A stretch of DNA of 64,000 nt. It comes from Chitinophagaceae bacterium. Its GTDB lineage: Bacteria; Bacteroidota; Bacteroidia; Chitinophagales; Chitinophagaceae. A program made the translations under genes and the position numbers. The notes under the pieces are model-generated. The model searched no databases. It worked only from the letters and a program-made list of their open reading frames with translations, and was not told the origin of the DNA. This document shows positions 45,845 to 54,980 of this stretch, piece by piece. Location: contig CANBQT010000002.1 of NCBI GenBank assembly GCA_947371755.1, positions 1 through 64,000 of the forward strand. Reading direction: 5' to 3'. Each line of letters starts with the position of its first letter. The stretch's first letter is position 1.

Positions 45845-48754
45845 ATGAAGAAACTAATATTTATCTGCACGCTTACTATTTGCGTTTTGTTTCAAATAAA
45901 CGCTGATGCACAATCATTTTATAATGAATCCCCTGCGGCAAAAAGATGGGTCAATAGAAAATTCAGAAAGCTTTCTGATGATCAAAAAATTGCACAACTG
46001 ATGATCATTCGCGCACACAGCAATCTTGGTCCCGATCATATAGCTTCTGTTGTGGAGCAAATAAAAAAATATAATGTAGGTGGACTATGTTTTTTCCAGG
46101 GCGGACCTGTTCGCCAGGCAGTGCTTACTAATTATTACCAGAAGATTGCTAAAACACCATTGATGATTTCAATTGATGCAGAATGGGGTTTGGGAATGCG
46201 TTTGGATAGTGTTATCAATTATCCAAGGCAATTAATGATGGGTGCTGTACCTGATGCTACATTAATTTATCAGTTTGGAGTTGCTGTGGGAGAGCAATGT
46301 AAACGTTTGGGTATACAAGTAAATTTTGCTCCGGATGTTGATGTTAATAATAATCCAATGAACCCCGTAATCAATGATCGGAGTTTTGGGGAGGACAAAT
46401 ATAAAGTTGCTTTATATGGCACACAATTCATGAAAGGGATGGAAGTATCCGGAGTGCTGGCATCTGCCAAACATTTTCCAGGACATGGTGATGTTTCAGT
46501 TGATTCACACAAAGATTTACCTCTGATCAATAAGACCAGAACTCAATTAGATGATTTGGAATTATATCCATTCAGAGAAATCATCAAAGCCGGAGTTGGC
46601 AGCGTTATGGTAGCACATTTATCAGTTCCTGCCATCGACACTACTACTAATTTACCTACCAGTTTATCTCCTAAAACAATCACTGGTTTATTAAGAACAG
46701 AATTGGGTTATAAAGGTCTCATATTTACCGATGCTTTAGAAATGGAAGGGGTTGCAAAATTTTTCCCAAAAGGAGAAATATCAGCACGCTCGTTAATTGC
46801 AGGGAATGACCTGTTGTGTTTACCTGGCGATGTGCCGGGCAGCATTGCTGCAGTAAAACAAGCTATCAATGATGGTAAATTAAGTTGGGACATCATAAAT
46901 GAAAGAGTAAGAAAAGTATTACTGGTTAAATATAATGTAGGATTAAATCATGTAAAGAAAATTGATACCACGAATTTGGTAAACGACTTAAATGAAAAAA
47001 CTACTCAAATCAAAGAGTTACTGGCCAGAAATGCGATCACTTTACTAAAAAAATCTACCCCCTCATTACTTCCGCTTAACGCTAAAAAAATTGCTTACTT
47101 AGGCATAGGTATCGATAAGAGTAATGAATTTGCCACAAGACTCTTGCTTGATTTTAAAGCGGATGTTTTTCTTTTTAGCAATAAAGATGCTGCAACAAAA
47201 ATTGATAGTCTCTTACAAGTACTTGGCAGTTATGACGCAGTGGTTATTGGACTTCATAATTTCAGTCGCAGACCAGCGAATAATTATGGGCTTTCGGAAA
47301 ATACGATTGACCTTTTAAAGAAAGTGCAGCAATTCAAATGTATCAACTTTGTTTTTGGAAATCCATATGCTTTAAAGTTTCTGTGTAATGCTAAAAATCT
47401 AGTAGCATGTTACGAAGATGATCTAATCACCCAAACTGCTGCAGCCGATTTATTGAAAGGCAAATTTGATGCTAAGGGAAAACTTCCAGTTACAGTATGT
47501 AATGAGCTGAAAGTTGGAGATGGTATTGTTTACAACCAATTCCTGCCAGAAGCCAATCCGAACGTTGTAGGATTAAGTGAAGAAGGACTAAAAAAAATTG
47601 AAGCCATTGCAGAAAATGGCATAGCCAAAGGCGCGATGCCGGGTTGCGTGGTTCTGGTTGCAAAAGATGGCAAAATAGCTTATAACAAAGCTTTTGGATT
47701 CACCAACTTTGATAATAAGGAACCTATCAATCGAGATATGGTTTATGATCTTGCTTCGGTTACCAAAACTTCGGCCACTACCGTTTCCATTATGAAATTG
47801 TATGAAGAAGGTAAAATTGATTTGCAAAAAACATTGGGCGATTATCTTCCCTGGGTAAAGGGCAGCGACAAAGCTCCAATAACCCTCAGAGATGTTTTAT
47901 TACATCAGGCAGGATTGAATCCTTTTATACCTTTTTACAGAGATGTGATTGATACCGTTACTGGTATACCTTATCCGGCTTATTTTAGTAAAAACAAAGA
48001 TGCAAATCATCAGTTCAGGGCAGCAGAGGATTTATATGTACGGAACGATTATGAAGATAGTTTGTATCATAGAATTGTAACCAGTAAACTCACTCCTGCT
48101 GGCCACTATATTTACAGTGACAATGATTTTATTTTTCTTGGTAAAGTAGTTGAAGCTGTAAGCGGACTCTCTTTGAACGAATATGCAAGTACCAATTTTT
48201 ATGAACCTTTACAAATGACCACCACTGGGTTTAAGCCAAGAGAAAGATTACCCTTAGGAAATATAGTTCCCACGGAAGAAGAAAAGCATTTCCGTCAGCA
48301 ATTAATCAGAGGAGATGTTCACGATGAAGGTGCCGCCATGTTTGGAGGAGTTGCAGGTCACGCAGGACTTTTTAGCAGTGCCTACGATCTGGCAAAACTT
48401 TATCAAATGCTTTTAAACGGTGGCGAGCTGAATGGCATAAGGCTTTTAAAGAAAGAAACGATTGACTTATTTACTGCGTATAATAGTGATGTTAGTCGCC
48501 GAGGTCTGGGTTTTGACAAGCCAGAGAAAGACAATGCAAATAGAAAAGAACCTTATCCTAGTGCCAGTGTGTCGTCCGAAACTTTTGGGCATACCGGTTT
48601 TACTGGAACCTGCGTTTGGGTTGACCCTAAACAAAAATTGGTTTACATATTTCTATCAAACAGGGTTACTCCAACGAGAAATAATAACAAACTGAGCCAA
48701 ATGAACATACGACCAACCATTCAGGAAGCCGTTTATCAGTCAATTTTGAAGTAA
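45845..48754 (+). CDS. GH3 beta-N-acetylglucosaminidase/beta-lactamase-family fusion protein
   Basis: A 969-residue exported fusion starting at the ATG at 45845 (MKKLIFICTLTICVLFQINADAQ, signal peptide). The N-terminal half is a family 3 glycoside hydrolase with the NagZ-type motif KHFPGHGDVSVDSH (K209 on) and the nucleophile Asp296 in IFTDALEMEG. A reduced GH3 C-terminal domain follows. From about residue 590 comes a class C beta-lactamase/esterase-like domain with SVTK (S638-K641), YSDN and HTG (916-918). The arrangement is known in Bacteroidota and suggests peptidoglycan remodelling or recycling outside the cytoplasm, with a hexosaminidase and an amidase- or peptidase-like activity in one chain. 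Confidence 0.93.
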   Translation: MKKLIFICTLTICVLFQINADAQSFYNESPAAKRWVNRKFRKLSDDQKIAQLMIIRAHSNLGPDHIASVVEQIKKYNVGGLCFFQGGPVRQAVLTNYYQKIAKTPLMISIDAEWGLGMRLDSVINYPRQLMMGAVPDATLIYQFGVAVGEQCKRLGIQVNFAPDVDVNNNPMNPVINDRSFGEDKYKVALYGTQFMKGMEVSGVLASAKHFPGHGDVSVDSHKDLPLINKTRTQLDDLELYPFREIIKAGVGSVMVAHLSVPAIDTTTNLPTSLSPKTITGLLRTELGYKGLIFTDALEMEGVAKFFPKGEISARSLIAGNDLLCLPGDVPGSIAAVKQAINDGKLSWDIINERVRKVLLVKYNVGLNHVKKIDTTNLVNDLNEKTTQIKELLARNAITLLKKSTPSLLPLNAKKIAYLGIGIDKSNEFATRLLLDFKADVFLFSNKDAATKIDSLLQVLGSYDAVVIGLHNFSRRPANNYGLSENTIDLLKKVQQFKCINFVFGNPYALKFLCNAKNLVACYEDDLITQTAAADLLKGKFDAKGKLPVTVCNELKVGDGIVYNQFLPEANPNVVGLSEEGLKKIEAIAENGIAKGAMPGCVVLVAKDGKIAYNKAFGFTNFDNKEPINRDMVYDLASVTKTSATTVSIMKLYEEGKIDLQKTLGDYLPWVKGSDKAPITLRDVLLHQAGLNPFIPFYRDVIDTVTGIPYPAYFSKNKDANHQFRAAEDLYVRNDYEDSLYHRIVTSKLTPAGHYIYSDNDFIFLGKVVEAVSGLSLNEYASTNFYEPLQMTTTGFKPRERLPLGNIVPTEEEKHFRQQLIRGDVHDEGAAMFGGVAGHAGLFSSAYDLAKLYQMLLNGGELNGIRLLKKETIDLFTAYNSDVSRRGLGFDKPEKDNANRKEPYPSASVSSETFGHTGFTGTCVWVDPKQKLVYIFLSNRVTPTRNNNKLSQMNIRPTIQEAVYQSILK

Positions 48755-48813
48755 ATACCATTGCATACCTGCATTTGGCTTGTTACTGTAACTTAGCAGT
48801 ACAATAAGTTCAA

Positions 48814-50550
48814 ATGAAAAATATTCAATACCCATCTCGTTTTTTCCTAGGTTTCATTTTAATGGCAGGTTTATTAACCGCCTGTAGCAATCATGCACCT
48901 AAAGAAGCAAAGTTTATACCTAAAGATGCAAGTGCTGTACTGGTGATGGATCCAAAAAGTCTCCACGATAAACTAGAGAAATCTGGGATTAATATGGACA
49001 CATTGATCAATAGGCTTTTTCAAAGAAATGCGGTTGACACAGCAGACCGTGCACATTTTTATGAGATCAAAGATGGTGCGGGTATTAACTGGGATTCAAA
49101 AATATTTTTCTTTGGTTTGCAAAACACGGATCAAAATCAATCGAATGCTACAGTAATGAATTTGATTGCAGGTTTATCTGATGCCTCAAAATTTGAGTCA
49201 TTTCTTAAAAAGCAATCTTTCTTTTTAAATAAAACTGTTCAAAAAGAAAAAACATACTCTTACATCATTATTAATAGCGAATCCATGATCGCATGGGATG
49301 AAAATAATATTATCGGAAGTACTTATAAAAGTGATATAAAACCAGTTTACGATACTGTTGCCATGAAGTTCATTGTTCCAGAAAAAGCCAATACGGAAAA
49401 AGCAATGAAGGCAGAAGTAAACAAATATTTTACACAGAAGGAATCAGAATCGCTGGCTAGTGTTGAGGCATTTGGAAAAATGTTCCAAACCAAATCAGAT
49501 GGCTATGCATTTAGCAGCACAAACAGATACTTGAGTGTTTTAGGAACCATGCCCCTTCAACTTCCAAAATTAGAGGAATTGGTAAAGGATAATTATATCG
49601 CTTCTACCTTAAGTTTTGAAGATGGAAAAATTGTGGCAACCGCAACAACTTATACAAATCCATTTGTAAGCAGTTTATTAAAGAGATATGCAGGACCTAC
49701 TGTTAATCTCTCTCTTATCGAAAACTATCCTTCTGAAAATATTAATATGATCATGATGGCCTCATTTAACCCTGAAATTTTTGGAGGGGTTTTGAAGCAG
49801 TTGGAAATTGAAGGATTGGTAAACAACTTTATGGATAAAACAGGTTTTTCAAGTCAGGACCTTTATAAAACTTTAAAGGGAGATATTGCAGTTGTTGTTT
49901 CTGACCTGCACATGCCTTCTAAAGACCTAAAGGTTAAAAATGATACTACCCTAACCATCGAAAGAAAGTCTATGGGCAAAATGGTGTTTAATGCACCTGT
50001 AGGAGACCCTATAGCATTTGCCAAGATCATGAACAAGGCAGTTGAATTAGGTTATTTTTCAAAAAATGGGAATGTATACAGCGCTGGTAAATTATTGAGT
50101 TTTATGGGCATGTTTGTGCATGCAGATGAAAAGAATTTAATCATAGCCAGTGATTCATTGACTTATGCGCAATACGTTTCCAACAAAACAAAAGCAGTGA
50201 TCAGTAATGATGCATTGAATATGTTTAGAGGAAAATCCACCATCGCATATTTTGATATTGCAAATACTATAAAAGGATTTTTAAATAATCAAAGTGGCGA
50301 TTATAAAAATTCGTTGGTAACTGCTAAAGAAACATTTAAAGACATGATTATCAGTTCTGACAATTTTGATGGAAGTACATTAAAAGGAAAGTTTGAAATA
50401 AGGTTGAACAATGAAAAACAAAATAGTTTAGTAACCTTAACCAGCCTTTTCACGGATATAGCTGTTGATATGCGTATGGCAGCTAAGAAAGAAGAATCAG
50501 AAGAAAAGATGTTCCCTACTGGTATGCCAGCAATTATTAGAACAAATTAA
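48814..50550 (+). CDS. DUF4836 family lipoprotein
   Basis: A 578-residue lipoprotein (signal ending LLTACS, Cys24). The mature part begins KFIPKDASAVLVMDPKSLHDKLEKSGIN, the typical start of DUF4836 proteins, a Bacteroidota family of unknown function. It contains repeated beta-rich blocks with MMASFNPEIFGGVLKQLE and DLYKTLKGDIAVVVSDL and ends with a Lys/Glu-rich tail. It is probably anchored to the periplasmic face of a membrane. The ABC ATPase gene begins 17 nt after its stop codon, so the two and the permease form an operon. Confidence 0.85.
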   Translation: MKNIQYPSRFFLGFILMAGLLTACSNHAPKEAKFIPKDASAVLVMDPKSLHDKLEKSGINMDTLINRLFQRNAVDTADRAHFYEIKDGAGINWDSKIFFFGLQNTDQNQSNATVMNLIAGLSDASKFESFLKKQSFFLNKTVQKEKTYSYIIINSESMIAWDENNIIGSTYKSDIKPVYDTVAMKFIVPEKANTEKAMKAEVNKYFTQKESESLASVEAFGKMFQTKSDGYAFSSTNRYLSVLGTMPLQLPKLEELVKDNYIASTLSFEDGKIVATATTYTNPFVSSLLKRYAGPTVNLSLIENYPSENINMIMMASFNPEIFGGVLKQLEIEGLVNNFMDKTGFSSQDLYKTLKGDIAVVVSDLHMPSKDLKVKNDTTLTIERKSMGKMVFNAPVGDPIAFAKIMNKAVELGYFSKNGNVYSAGKLLSFMGMFVHADEKNLIIASDSLTYAQYVSNKTKAVISNDALNMFRGKSTIAYFDIANTIKGFLNNQSGDYKNSLVTAKETFKDMIISSDNFDGSTLKGKFEIRLNNEKQNSLVTLTSLFTDIAVDMRMAAKKEESEEKMFPTGMPAIIRTN

Positions 50551-50567
50551 TAAGCATTCAACCTCAG

Positions 50568-51215
50568 ATGAATCTAATACTGGACCGGTTAATACCTTAT
50601 TCTTTAAAAGATAGAATAGCTTCTAGTAGTTCTGCTATCTGGAATCAAATAGTGACGTTTGATGAGTCCAATAAAATAAAAATTGAGGCCCCAAGTGGAA
50701 CTGGTAAAACAACGCTTACACATATACTTTATAAAGTAAGAGCTGATTATACAGGTTCAATTAAGTACGACGATCTTGAACTTGGAAAATGTAATGAAGA
50801 TGCGTTAGCTGAACTTAGGCAACATCATTTGAGTATCGTATTCCAAGACCTGCGTTTATTTCCCGAGCTAACCGCTTTTGAAAATATTGAGATCAAACGA
50901 TTATTAACACCACAATTTTCAACCCAGGAGTTAGTATTTGAAATGGCTGAAGCATTAGGAGTTGCTTCTATTTTAGATCAAAAGATCCGGTTTTGCAGTT
51001 TTGGAGAACAACAACGAATTGCAATTATACGCGCATTGATGCAACCATTTAATTGGTTAATCTTAGATGAACCGTTTAGTCATTTGGACCAGGAAAATAT
51101 CAAACTGGCATCCAAATTAATTGCATCAGCTTGCGAAAAAAGAAATGCAGGATTGGTCATCATGGGACTCAACAAAGACCATTATTTCGATTATAGTAAA
51201 GAACTGGTTTTATAA
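50568..51215 (+). CDS. ABC transporter ATP-binding protein with degenerate motifs
   Basis: A 215-residue ABC ATPase of the FtsE/LolD/MacB size class. Walker A is APSGTGKTT (41-49), with Ala for the first Gly. The Q-loop is FQDLRLFPE, the signature is FCSFGEQQR in place of LSGGQ-type, and Walker B LILDEPFSHLD is intact. At the H-loop the chain reads LVIMGLNKDH, with no His at the usual place. Some change in the coupling of ATP hydrolysis is possible. It lies 17 nt after DUF4836 and 15 nt before the permease. Confidence 0.85.
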   Translation: MNLILDRLIPYSLKDRIASSSSAIWNQIVTFDESNKIKIEAPSGTGKTTLTHILYKVRADYTGSIKYDDLELGKCNEDALAELRQHHLSIVFQDLRLFPELTAFENIEIKRLLTPQFSTQELVFEMAEALGVASILDQKIRFCSFGEQQRIAIIRALMQPFNWLILDEPFSHLDQENIKLASKLIASACEKRNAGLVIMGLNKDHYFDYSKELVL

Positions 51216-51230
51216 ATAATATCCTTATAG

Positions 51231-52427
51231 ATGCTCGATCAATTACTAAAAAAATTAATCAAAAATTCTGCTGGTCAAACAAAATTAGTTTTGGCAGTAA
51301 TTGGGTTGTCTATCGCATTAATTCTGATTCTTTCGGCAGTTCAATTACAATCGAATTATTATGAATTATTAAATGGCAAGAAGAATCAGGATAGTGTTGC
51401 TAATTTTTTAGTTATCAATAAGGCATTAACAGATCAGAATGTTGGAGCGAGTAGTTTATCTGGGGCTCAATTAAACGACTTAAAAAAACAGGCTTTTACA
51501 GAATCTATTGGATCACTTACTACCTCAAGATATAAAGCCTCCATACAAAGCAATAGCCAACTTTTTCCATTCTACACAGATATTGCATTTGAAAGCGTTC
51601 CTGAAGAATTTATTGATGTAAATACAAAGGACTGGAAATGGGATGAACAGGCTGCTTTTCTCCCGATCATTGTACCCAATCAGTTTTTAGACTTTTATAA
51701 TTTCCAATATTCGTTTTCTCAAAATCTGCCACAGCTTACTCCTCAGGTAGTGAAAATGGTTTCGTTTAAAGTAACGATACAAGGTTCTGGACAAAATCAT
51801 AGTTTAAATGGCAGGGTTGTTGGATTCAGTAATAGGATCTCATCTATGCTTGTACCTCAGCCCTTTATGGATTGGGCAAACTCGAAATTTGCATCCACCA
51901 ATATGATTCAACAGCCATCAAGGGTGATCATAAAAACTAAAGATGCAGGAAGTCCTGCTCTAACTGATTATTTAAAGAAGGAGGGATTAATCACTGATTC
52001 AGATAAAACAAGATTTAGTCGTTACAGACAGGTGGTAGACTTTGTTGTGAATATATCAAGTGTAACAGGATTATTAATGTTCACTTTTGCGCTATTAATT
52101 TTTTCTCTGTTTATTCAACTCACCATTGAATCCTGTAAGGAAGAAATCGAATTGTTAATCTTAATTGGGAACTCGCCTAAAAATATTGGGAGATTTTTGA
52201 TGAAACGCTTTTTCCCTCCAAATGTTTATATCGTGCTAATTGGGCTAATGTTCATTTCGATTGCTCAATATCTATTGGCTGACTATCTAGTATCGAAACA
52301 AATCATACTCAGTTCATTCTTATCATTGTTCACGTTTCTTGCTGCCTTATTGCTTTTAATAGTGATTTCAATAGTCAATTATATTACTATTCAAAAATAC
52401 TTACGAATAAAGCAACGCACTAAATAA
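51231..52427 (+). CDS. ABC transporter permease, FtsX/MacB-like
   Basis: A 398-residue permease with the topology of FtsX/LolE/MacB proteins: one N-terminal membrane helix (about 18-40), a periplasmic domain of about 230 residues, and three C-terminal helices (about 273-297, 328-350, 358-387). The loop ELLILIGNSPKNIGRFLMKRF is the cytoplasmic coupling helix that faces the ATPase. Together with the preceding ATPase it forms a complete half-transporter type that extracts lipoproteins or signals across the membrane and does not translocate solutes. Partners and substrate are unknown; the DUF4836 lipoprotein is the obvious candidate. It ends directly against the orphan REC protein gene. Confidence 0.85.
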   Translation: MLDQLLKKLIKNSAGQTKLVLAVIGLSIALILILSAVQLQSNYYELLNGKKNQDSVANFLVINKALTDQNVGASSLSGAQLNDLKKQAFTESIGSLTTSRYKASIQSNSQLFPFYTDIAFESVPEEFIDVNTKDWKWDEQAAFLPIIVPNQFLDFYNFQYSFSQNLPQLTPQVVKMVSFKVTIQGSGQNHSLNGRVVGFSNRISSMLVPQPFMDWANSKFASTNMIQQPSRVIIKTKDAGSPALTDYLKKEGLITDSDKTRFSRYRQVVDFVVNISSVTGLLMFTFALLIFSLFIQLTIESCKEEIELLILIGNSPKNIGRFLMKRFFPPNVYIVLIGLMFISIAQYLLADYLVSKQIILSSFLSLFTFLAALLLLIVISIVNYITIQKYLRIKQRTK

Positions 52428-53480
52428 CTAGGCTTTGAGGATCCCTTCTACAAATTCAATAGATAAAGGCTTGGTGATATAGTCGATCACAAAATCATAG
52501 CTACGAGCACGATCTCTATCTTCATTATCGATCGAAGAAGAAAGCATTACTACTTTCGATTTATGCTTGTAATCTGAATATTTGTTTAGGAATTCCCATC
52601 CATTCATTTCTGGGAAATTGATGTCTAAAATAATCAGATAATCTTCACCCTCTTGTTCGTGTGCCTGAAGAAACTTCAGTGCATCTTCAGCAGTGGTAAA
52701 TATTTCAATCGGCATGTCCTTAATAGCAACTTGAATAATTTTCTTATTCAGCATATTAGTCAATGCATCATCGTCTACCAATAATACTTTTTTATACTTG
52801 GCAACCAGGCCTGTACTTTCAAAATATGAATCATTCTGATTGAAAGACAATTTGTGGTTTATTTTGAAAATAGTGCTATTGATGATTTGTATAGATTGTT
52901 TGGCTTCTAATAACAGAAGTTGGCGCTCTTTTTCATCAATGAACTGGTTGTCGATCAATTGAATGATGGACTGAATCTTGGCGTATTCATGGCGTAGTTC
53001 ATGAGAGGTAATAAAAGAAAGTTCTTTTAACGTATTAATGCTACGTTGTTTGTGCATTTCATACTTCACTTTTTCCGACATGTCTTGAGCAATACAAAGA
53101 ACCTGTTCTAATTCAGCCCCATCTTTCTTAAAAATAGAAACGCTAGTTTGATAATAAGTATAGGTTCCTTTGGTATTCTTGATGCGGGCTTCTACAGTAA
53201 TTTTGTCTTTAGGGTTGAGTTTATTGATACTTTCAAAAGCATCTGCCATCAAAGGCAGATCATCGGGATGCACAATTGACTTAAAACTCGCTGCCTCAAT
53301 GTTTTCAATTGAAAGGTGATTATATATTAAAAGTGCGTCTAAAGCCGGATTTCGGATAACGATTTGATGCTCTTTTAAGTCGTAGACAAACACTAAATCT
53401 GCCAGGCCCTTGAAAACAGTTTCCAGCAAATTTGCCTTTTCGTCTACGCTATAATGGTCATTCAAAAAAATAGAGTTCAT
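52428..53480 (-). CDS. PAS/DHp-like/receiver protein without a kinase ATPase domain
   Basis: A 350-residue cytosolic signalling protein. Residues about 15-137 form a PAS domain (LADLVFVYDLKEHQIVIRNPA and GTYTYYQTSVSIFKKDG). Residues 145-210 resemble a dimerisation/phosphotransfer helix pair with His160 in ITSHELRHEYAKIQSI. A receiver domain starts near residue 229 (KYKKVLLVDDDALTN) with phospho-acceptor Asp286 in LIILDINFPEMNGWEF and the Lys in DYITKP. No HATPase_c domain is present anywhere, so it cannot phosphorylate itself and would depend on another kinase. A shorter paralogue lies at 56385-57194. The stop codon lies directly beside that of the ABC permease. Confidence 0.85.
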   Translation of the reverse strand: MNSIFLNDHYSVDEKANLLETVFKGLADLVFVYDLKEHQIVIRNPALDALLIYNHLSIENIEAASFKSIVHPDDLPLMADAFESINKLNPKDKITVEARIKNTKGTYTYYQTSVSIFKKDGAELEQVLCIAQDMSEKVKYEMHKQRSINTLKELSFITSHELRHEYAKIQSIIQLIDNQFIDEKERQLLLLEAKQSIQIINSTIFKINHKLSFNQNDSYFESTGLVAKYKKVLLVDDDALTNMLNKKIIQVAIKDMPIEIFTTAEDALKFLQAHEQEGEDYLIILDINFPEMNGWEFLNKYSDYKHKSKVVMLSSSIDNEDRDRARSYDFVIDYITKPLSIEFVEGILKA

Positions 53481-53822
53481 TTCAAGAGCTTTTAGTCTAC
53501 AGGGGGGTTAAATCGTGTTTCTTTTACATTAACTCAAAAATAGGTCATGTTATTTTACAGACGACAGTAAAAACACCCAAATTTAACAGGTGTTTTTCAC
53601 GCGGAAAGTTATTACTGTTTTTTATTCTTTCGTCATTTACTATAAATATCTAGGGTAAAACCTCGTTTTCCAACGGTGAAAACACCGAATTTTTTAGCAG
53701 CAATAAATTCTATCTAATTGATTTTCAATGTTTTAATATTTTTTGCACAATAAGGAGTTATTTTTCAACGTTTATAGTGATTCGAGACATATTAATTTAG
53801 CTAACAATTCAAACGTAAGATT
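53481..53822. other. 342-bp leader/intergenic region with tandem terminator-like hairpins
   Basis: Two hairpins with T-runs lie in the gap between the divergent REC gene and the lipoprotein gene. Hairpin 1 pairs AAAAACACC (53569-53577) with GGTGTTTTT (53589-53597). Hairpin 2 pairs CGGTG (53674-53678) with CACCG (53683-53687) and is followed by TTTTTT (53690-53695). GTTTTC (53665-53670) can pair with GAAAAC (53678-53683), which would break hairpin 2, the layout of an attenuator. No open frame of note is present. Confidence 0.5.
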
Positions 53823-54302
53823 ATGAAAAAATTATCCTTAGTAGGCAATTTGGCTATGGTACTTGGACTAACAATTCTACTTGTATCATGTCAAAAACAA
53901 CAAGATGCGGTTGCTACCACTACAACTGCAACGGACGCTGCTGTGATCAAAAGTGTTTCTGGAGAAGGTTATTCTGGAAAAATTTCAAGCTCAGATGCTG
54001 ATGAAATGGCCAAAACATTTAAATCAAAGGCAACCAGCGGTTCAACAGAGTATGTAGAATTTACTATTAAAGACCTTCAACTTTATTTGGCTTCAATCCA
54101 AACCAAGTATAAAGCTGATAAAGTTTATGTGAATTTTGCAGTATACAACCAAACAAATGCTCCAGATCCGAGCCTTGTTGGAAGACAAACTGTATTCTTT
54201 AGCGGAAATAACCAATCAGGAACAAGAAATGGTGATCCTCGCACTGGATTTGGTGTAAGAGTTATGATGGACTATATGAACCATGGTAACGTATATCCAT
54301 AA
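53823..54302 (+). CDS. Predicted lipoprotein of unknown function
   Basis: A 159-residue protein with lipoprotein signal MKKLSLVGNLAMVLGLTILL followed by VSC (Cys23). A Thr/Ala-rich linker (about 31-43) precedes a globular part with YVEFTIKDLQLYLASIQTKYKADKVYVNFAVYN and VFFSGNNQSG. I do not recognise a family. It lies 15 nt before the 7-TM protein and is probably the first gene of a four-gene signalling operon. The long upstream leader with hairpins suggests its expression is regulated. Confidence 0.7.
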   Translation: MKKLSLVGNLAMVLGLTILLVSCQKQQDAVATTTTATDAAVIKSVSGEGYSGKISSSDADEMAKTFKSKATSGSTEYVEFTIKDLQLYLASIQTKYKADKVYVNFAVYNQTNAPDPSLVGRQTVFFSGNNQSGTRNGDPRTGFGVRVMMDYMNHGNVYP

Positions 54303-54317
54303 CACTAAATAAAGTGA

Positions 54318-54980
54318 ATGTCGGCATCAGACTTGTTTGAATTAATCGCCTTATTTACTGCAATTTTCTGCTATAAAGACTTAAAAGCAACAAAAATGGT
54401 ATATTTCATACCATTTTTGTTGCTTACTGTATTTGTAGAATTTGTAGGCCACCTTTCTGTCATATATACCGTACAGAATAAAAATTACTGGATTTACAAT
54501 GTTTTTAATGTAATTGAATTTACATTTTATGGCTATTTATTTAAACAATACTTTAGATTGCCCTTTTTAAGGAAAATAGCAAATTTTTTTATTCCACTTA
54601 CCATCCTATTTTCCATTGTAAACTTCTCTTTCCTACAGGGAACAGACCATTTTCATACCTATACCCTTTTATTTGGATCTTTTTTTGTTGTCCTTTTTTG
54701 TTGTTGTTATTTTTATGAGTGGGTATTACCTGAACAAATCAATCAAAACCTGCTCAAAGAACCTTTTTTTTGGGTTTGTGTAGGATTACTCTTATTTTAC
54801 TTAGGTTCAGTTATCATTAATGCCCTTTATGAATATTTGAGGAGCAGCGATATGATTGAAGAGGGTAAACATATATATAGGTTAATAAACAGGAGTTTGA
54901 ACGTAGTTTTATATTGCTCTTTTAGTATATCATTTATTTTATGCCGAAACAACAGGAAGATTTCCTTATCACCGTCGTAG
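54318..54980 (+). CDS. Seven-TM membrane protein of unknown function, linked to a histidine kinase
   Basis: A 220-residue protein with seven hydrophobic segments (about 5-20, 27-50, 58-77, 86-103, 114-135, 148-170, 190-210) and short loops. I do not recognise an enzyme motif. Its last 40 nt overlap the kinase gene in another frame, so translation of the two is probably coupled. Because the kinase itself has only one membrane helix and no extracytoplasmic domain, this protein is the likely input partner. That role is inference from gene order. Confidence 0.72.
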   Translation: MSASDLFELIALFTAIFCYKDLKATKMVYFIPFLLLTVFVEFVGHLSVIYTVQNKNYWIYNVFNVIEFTFYGYLFKQYFRLPFLRKIANFFIPLTILFSIVNFSFLQGTDHFHTYTLLFGSFFVVLFCCCYFYEWVLPEQINQNLLKEPFFWVCVGLLLFYLGSVIINALYEYLRSSDMIEEGKHIYRLINRSLNVVLYCSFSISFILCRNNRKISLSPS

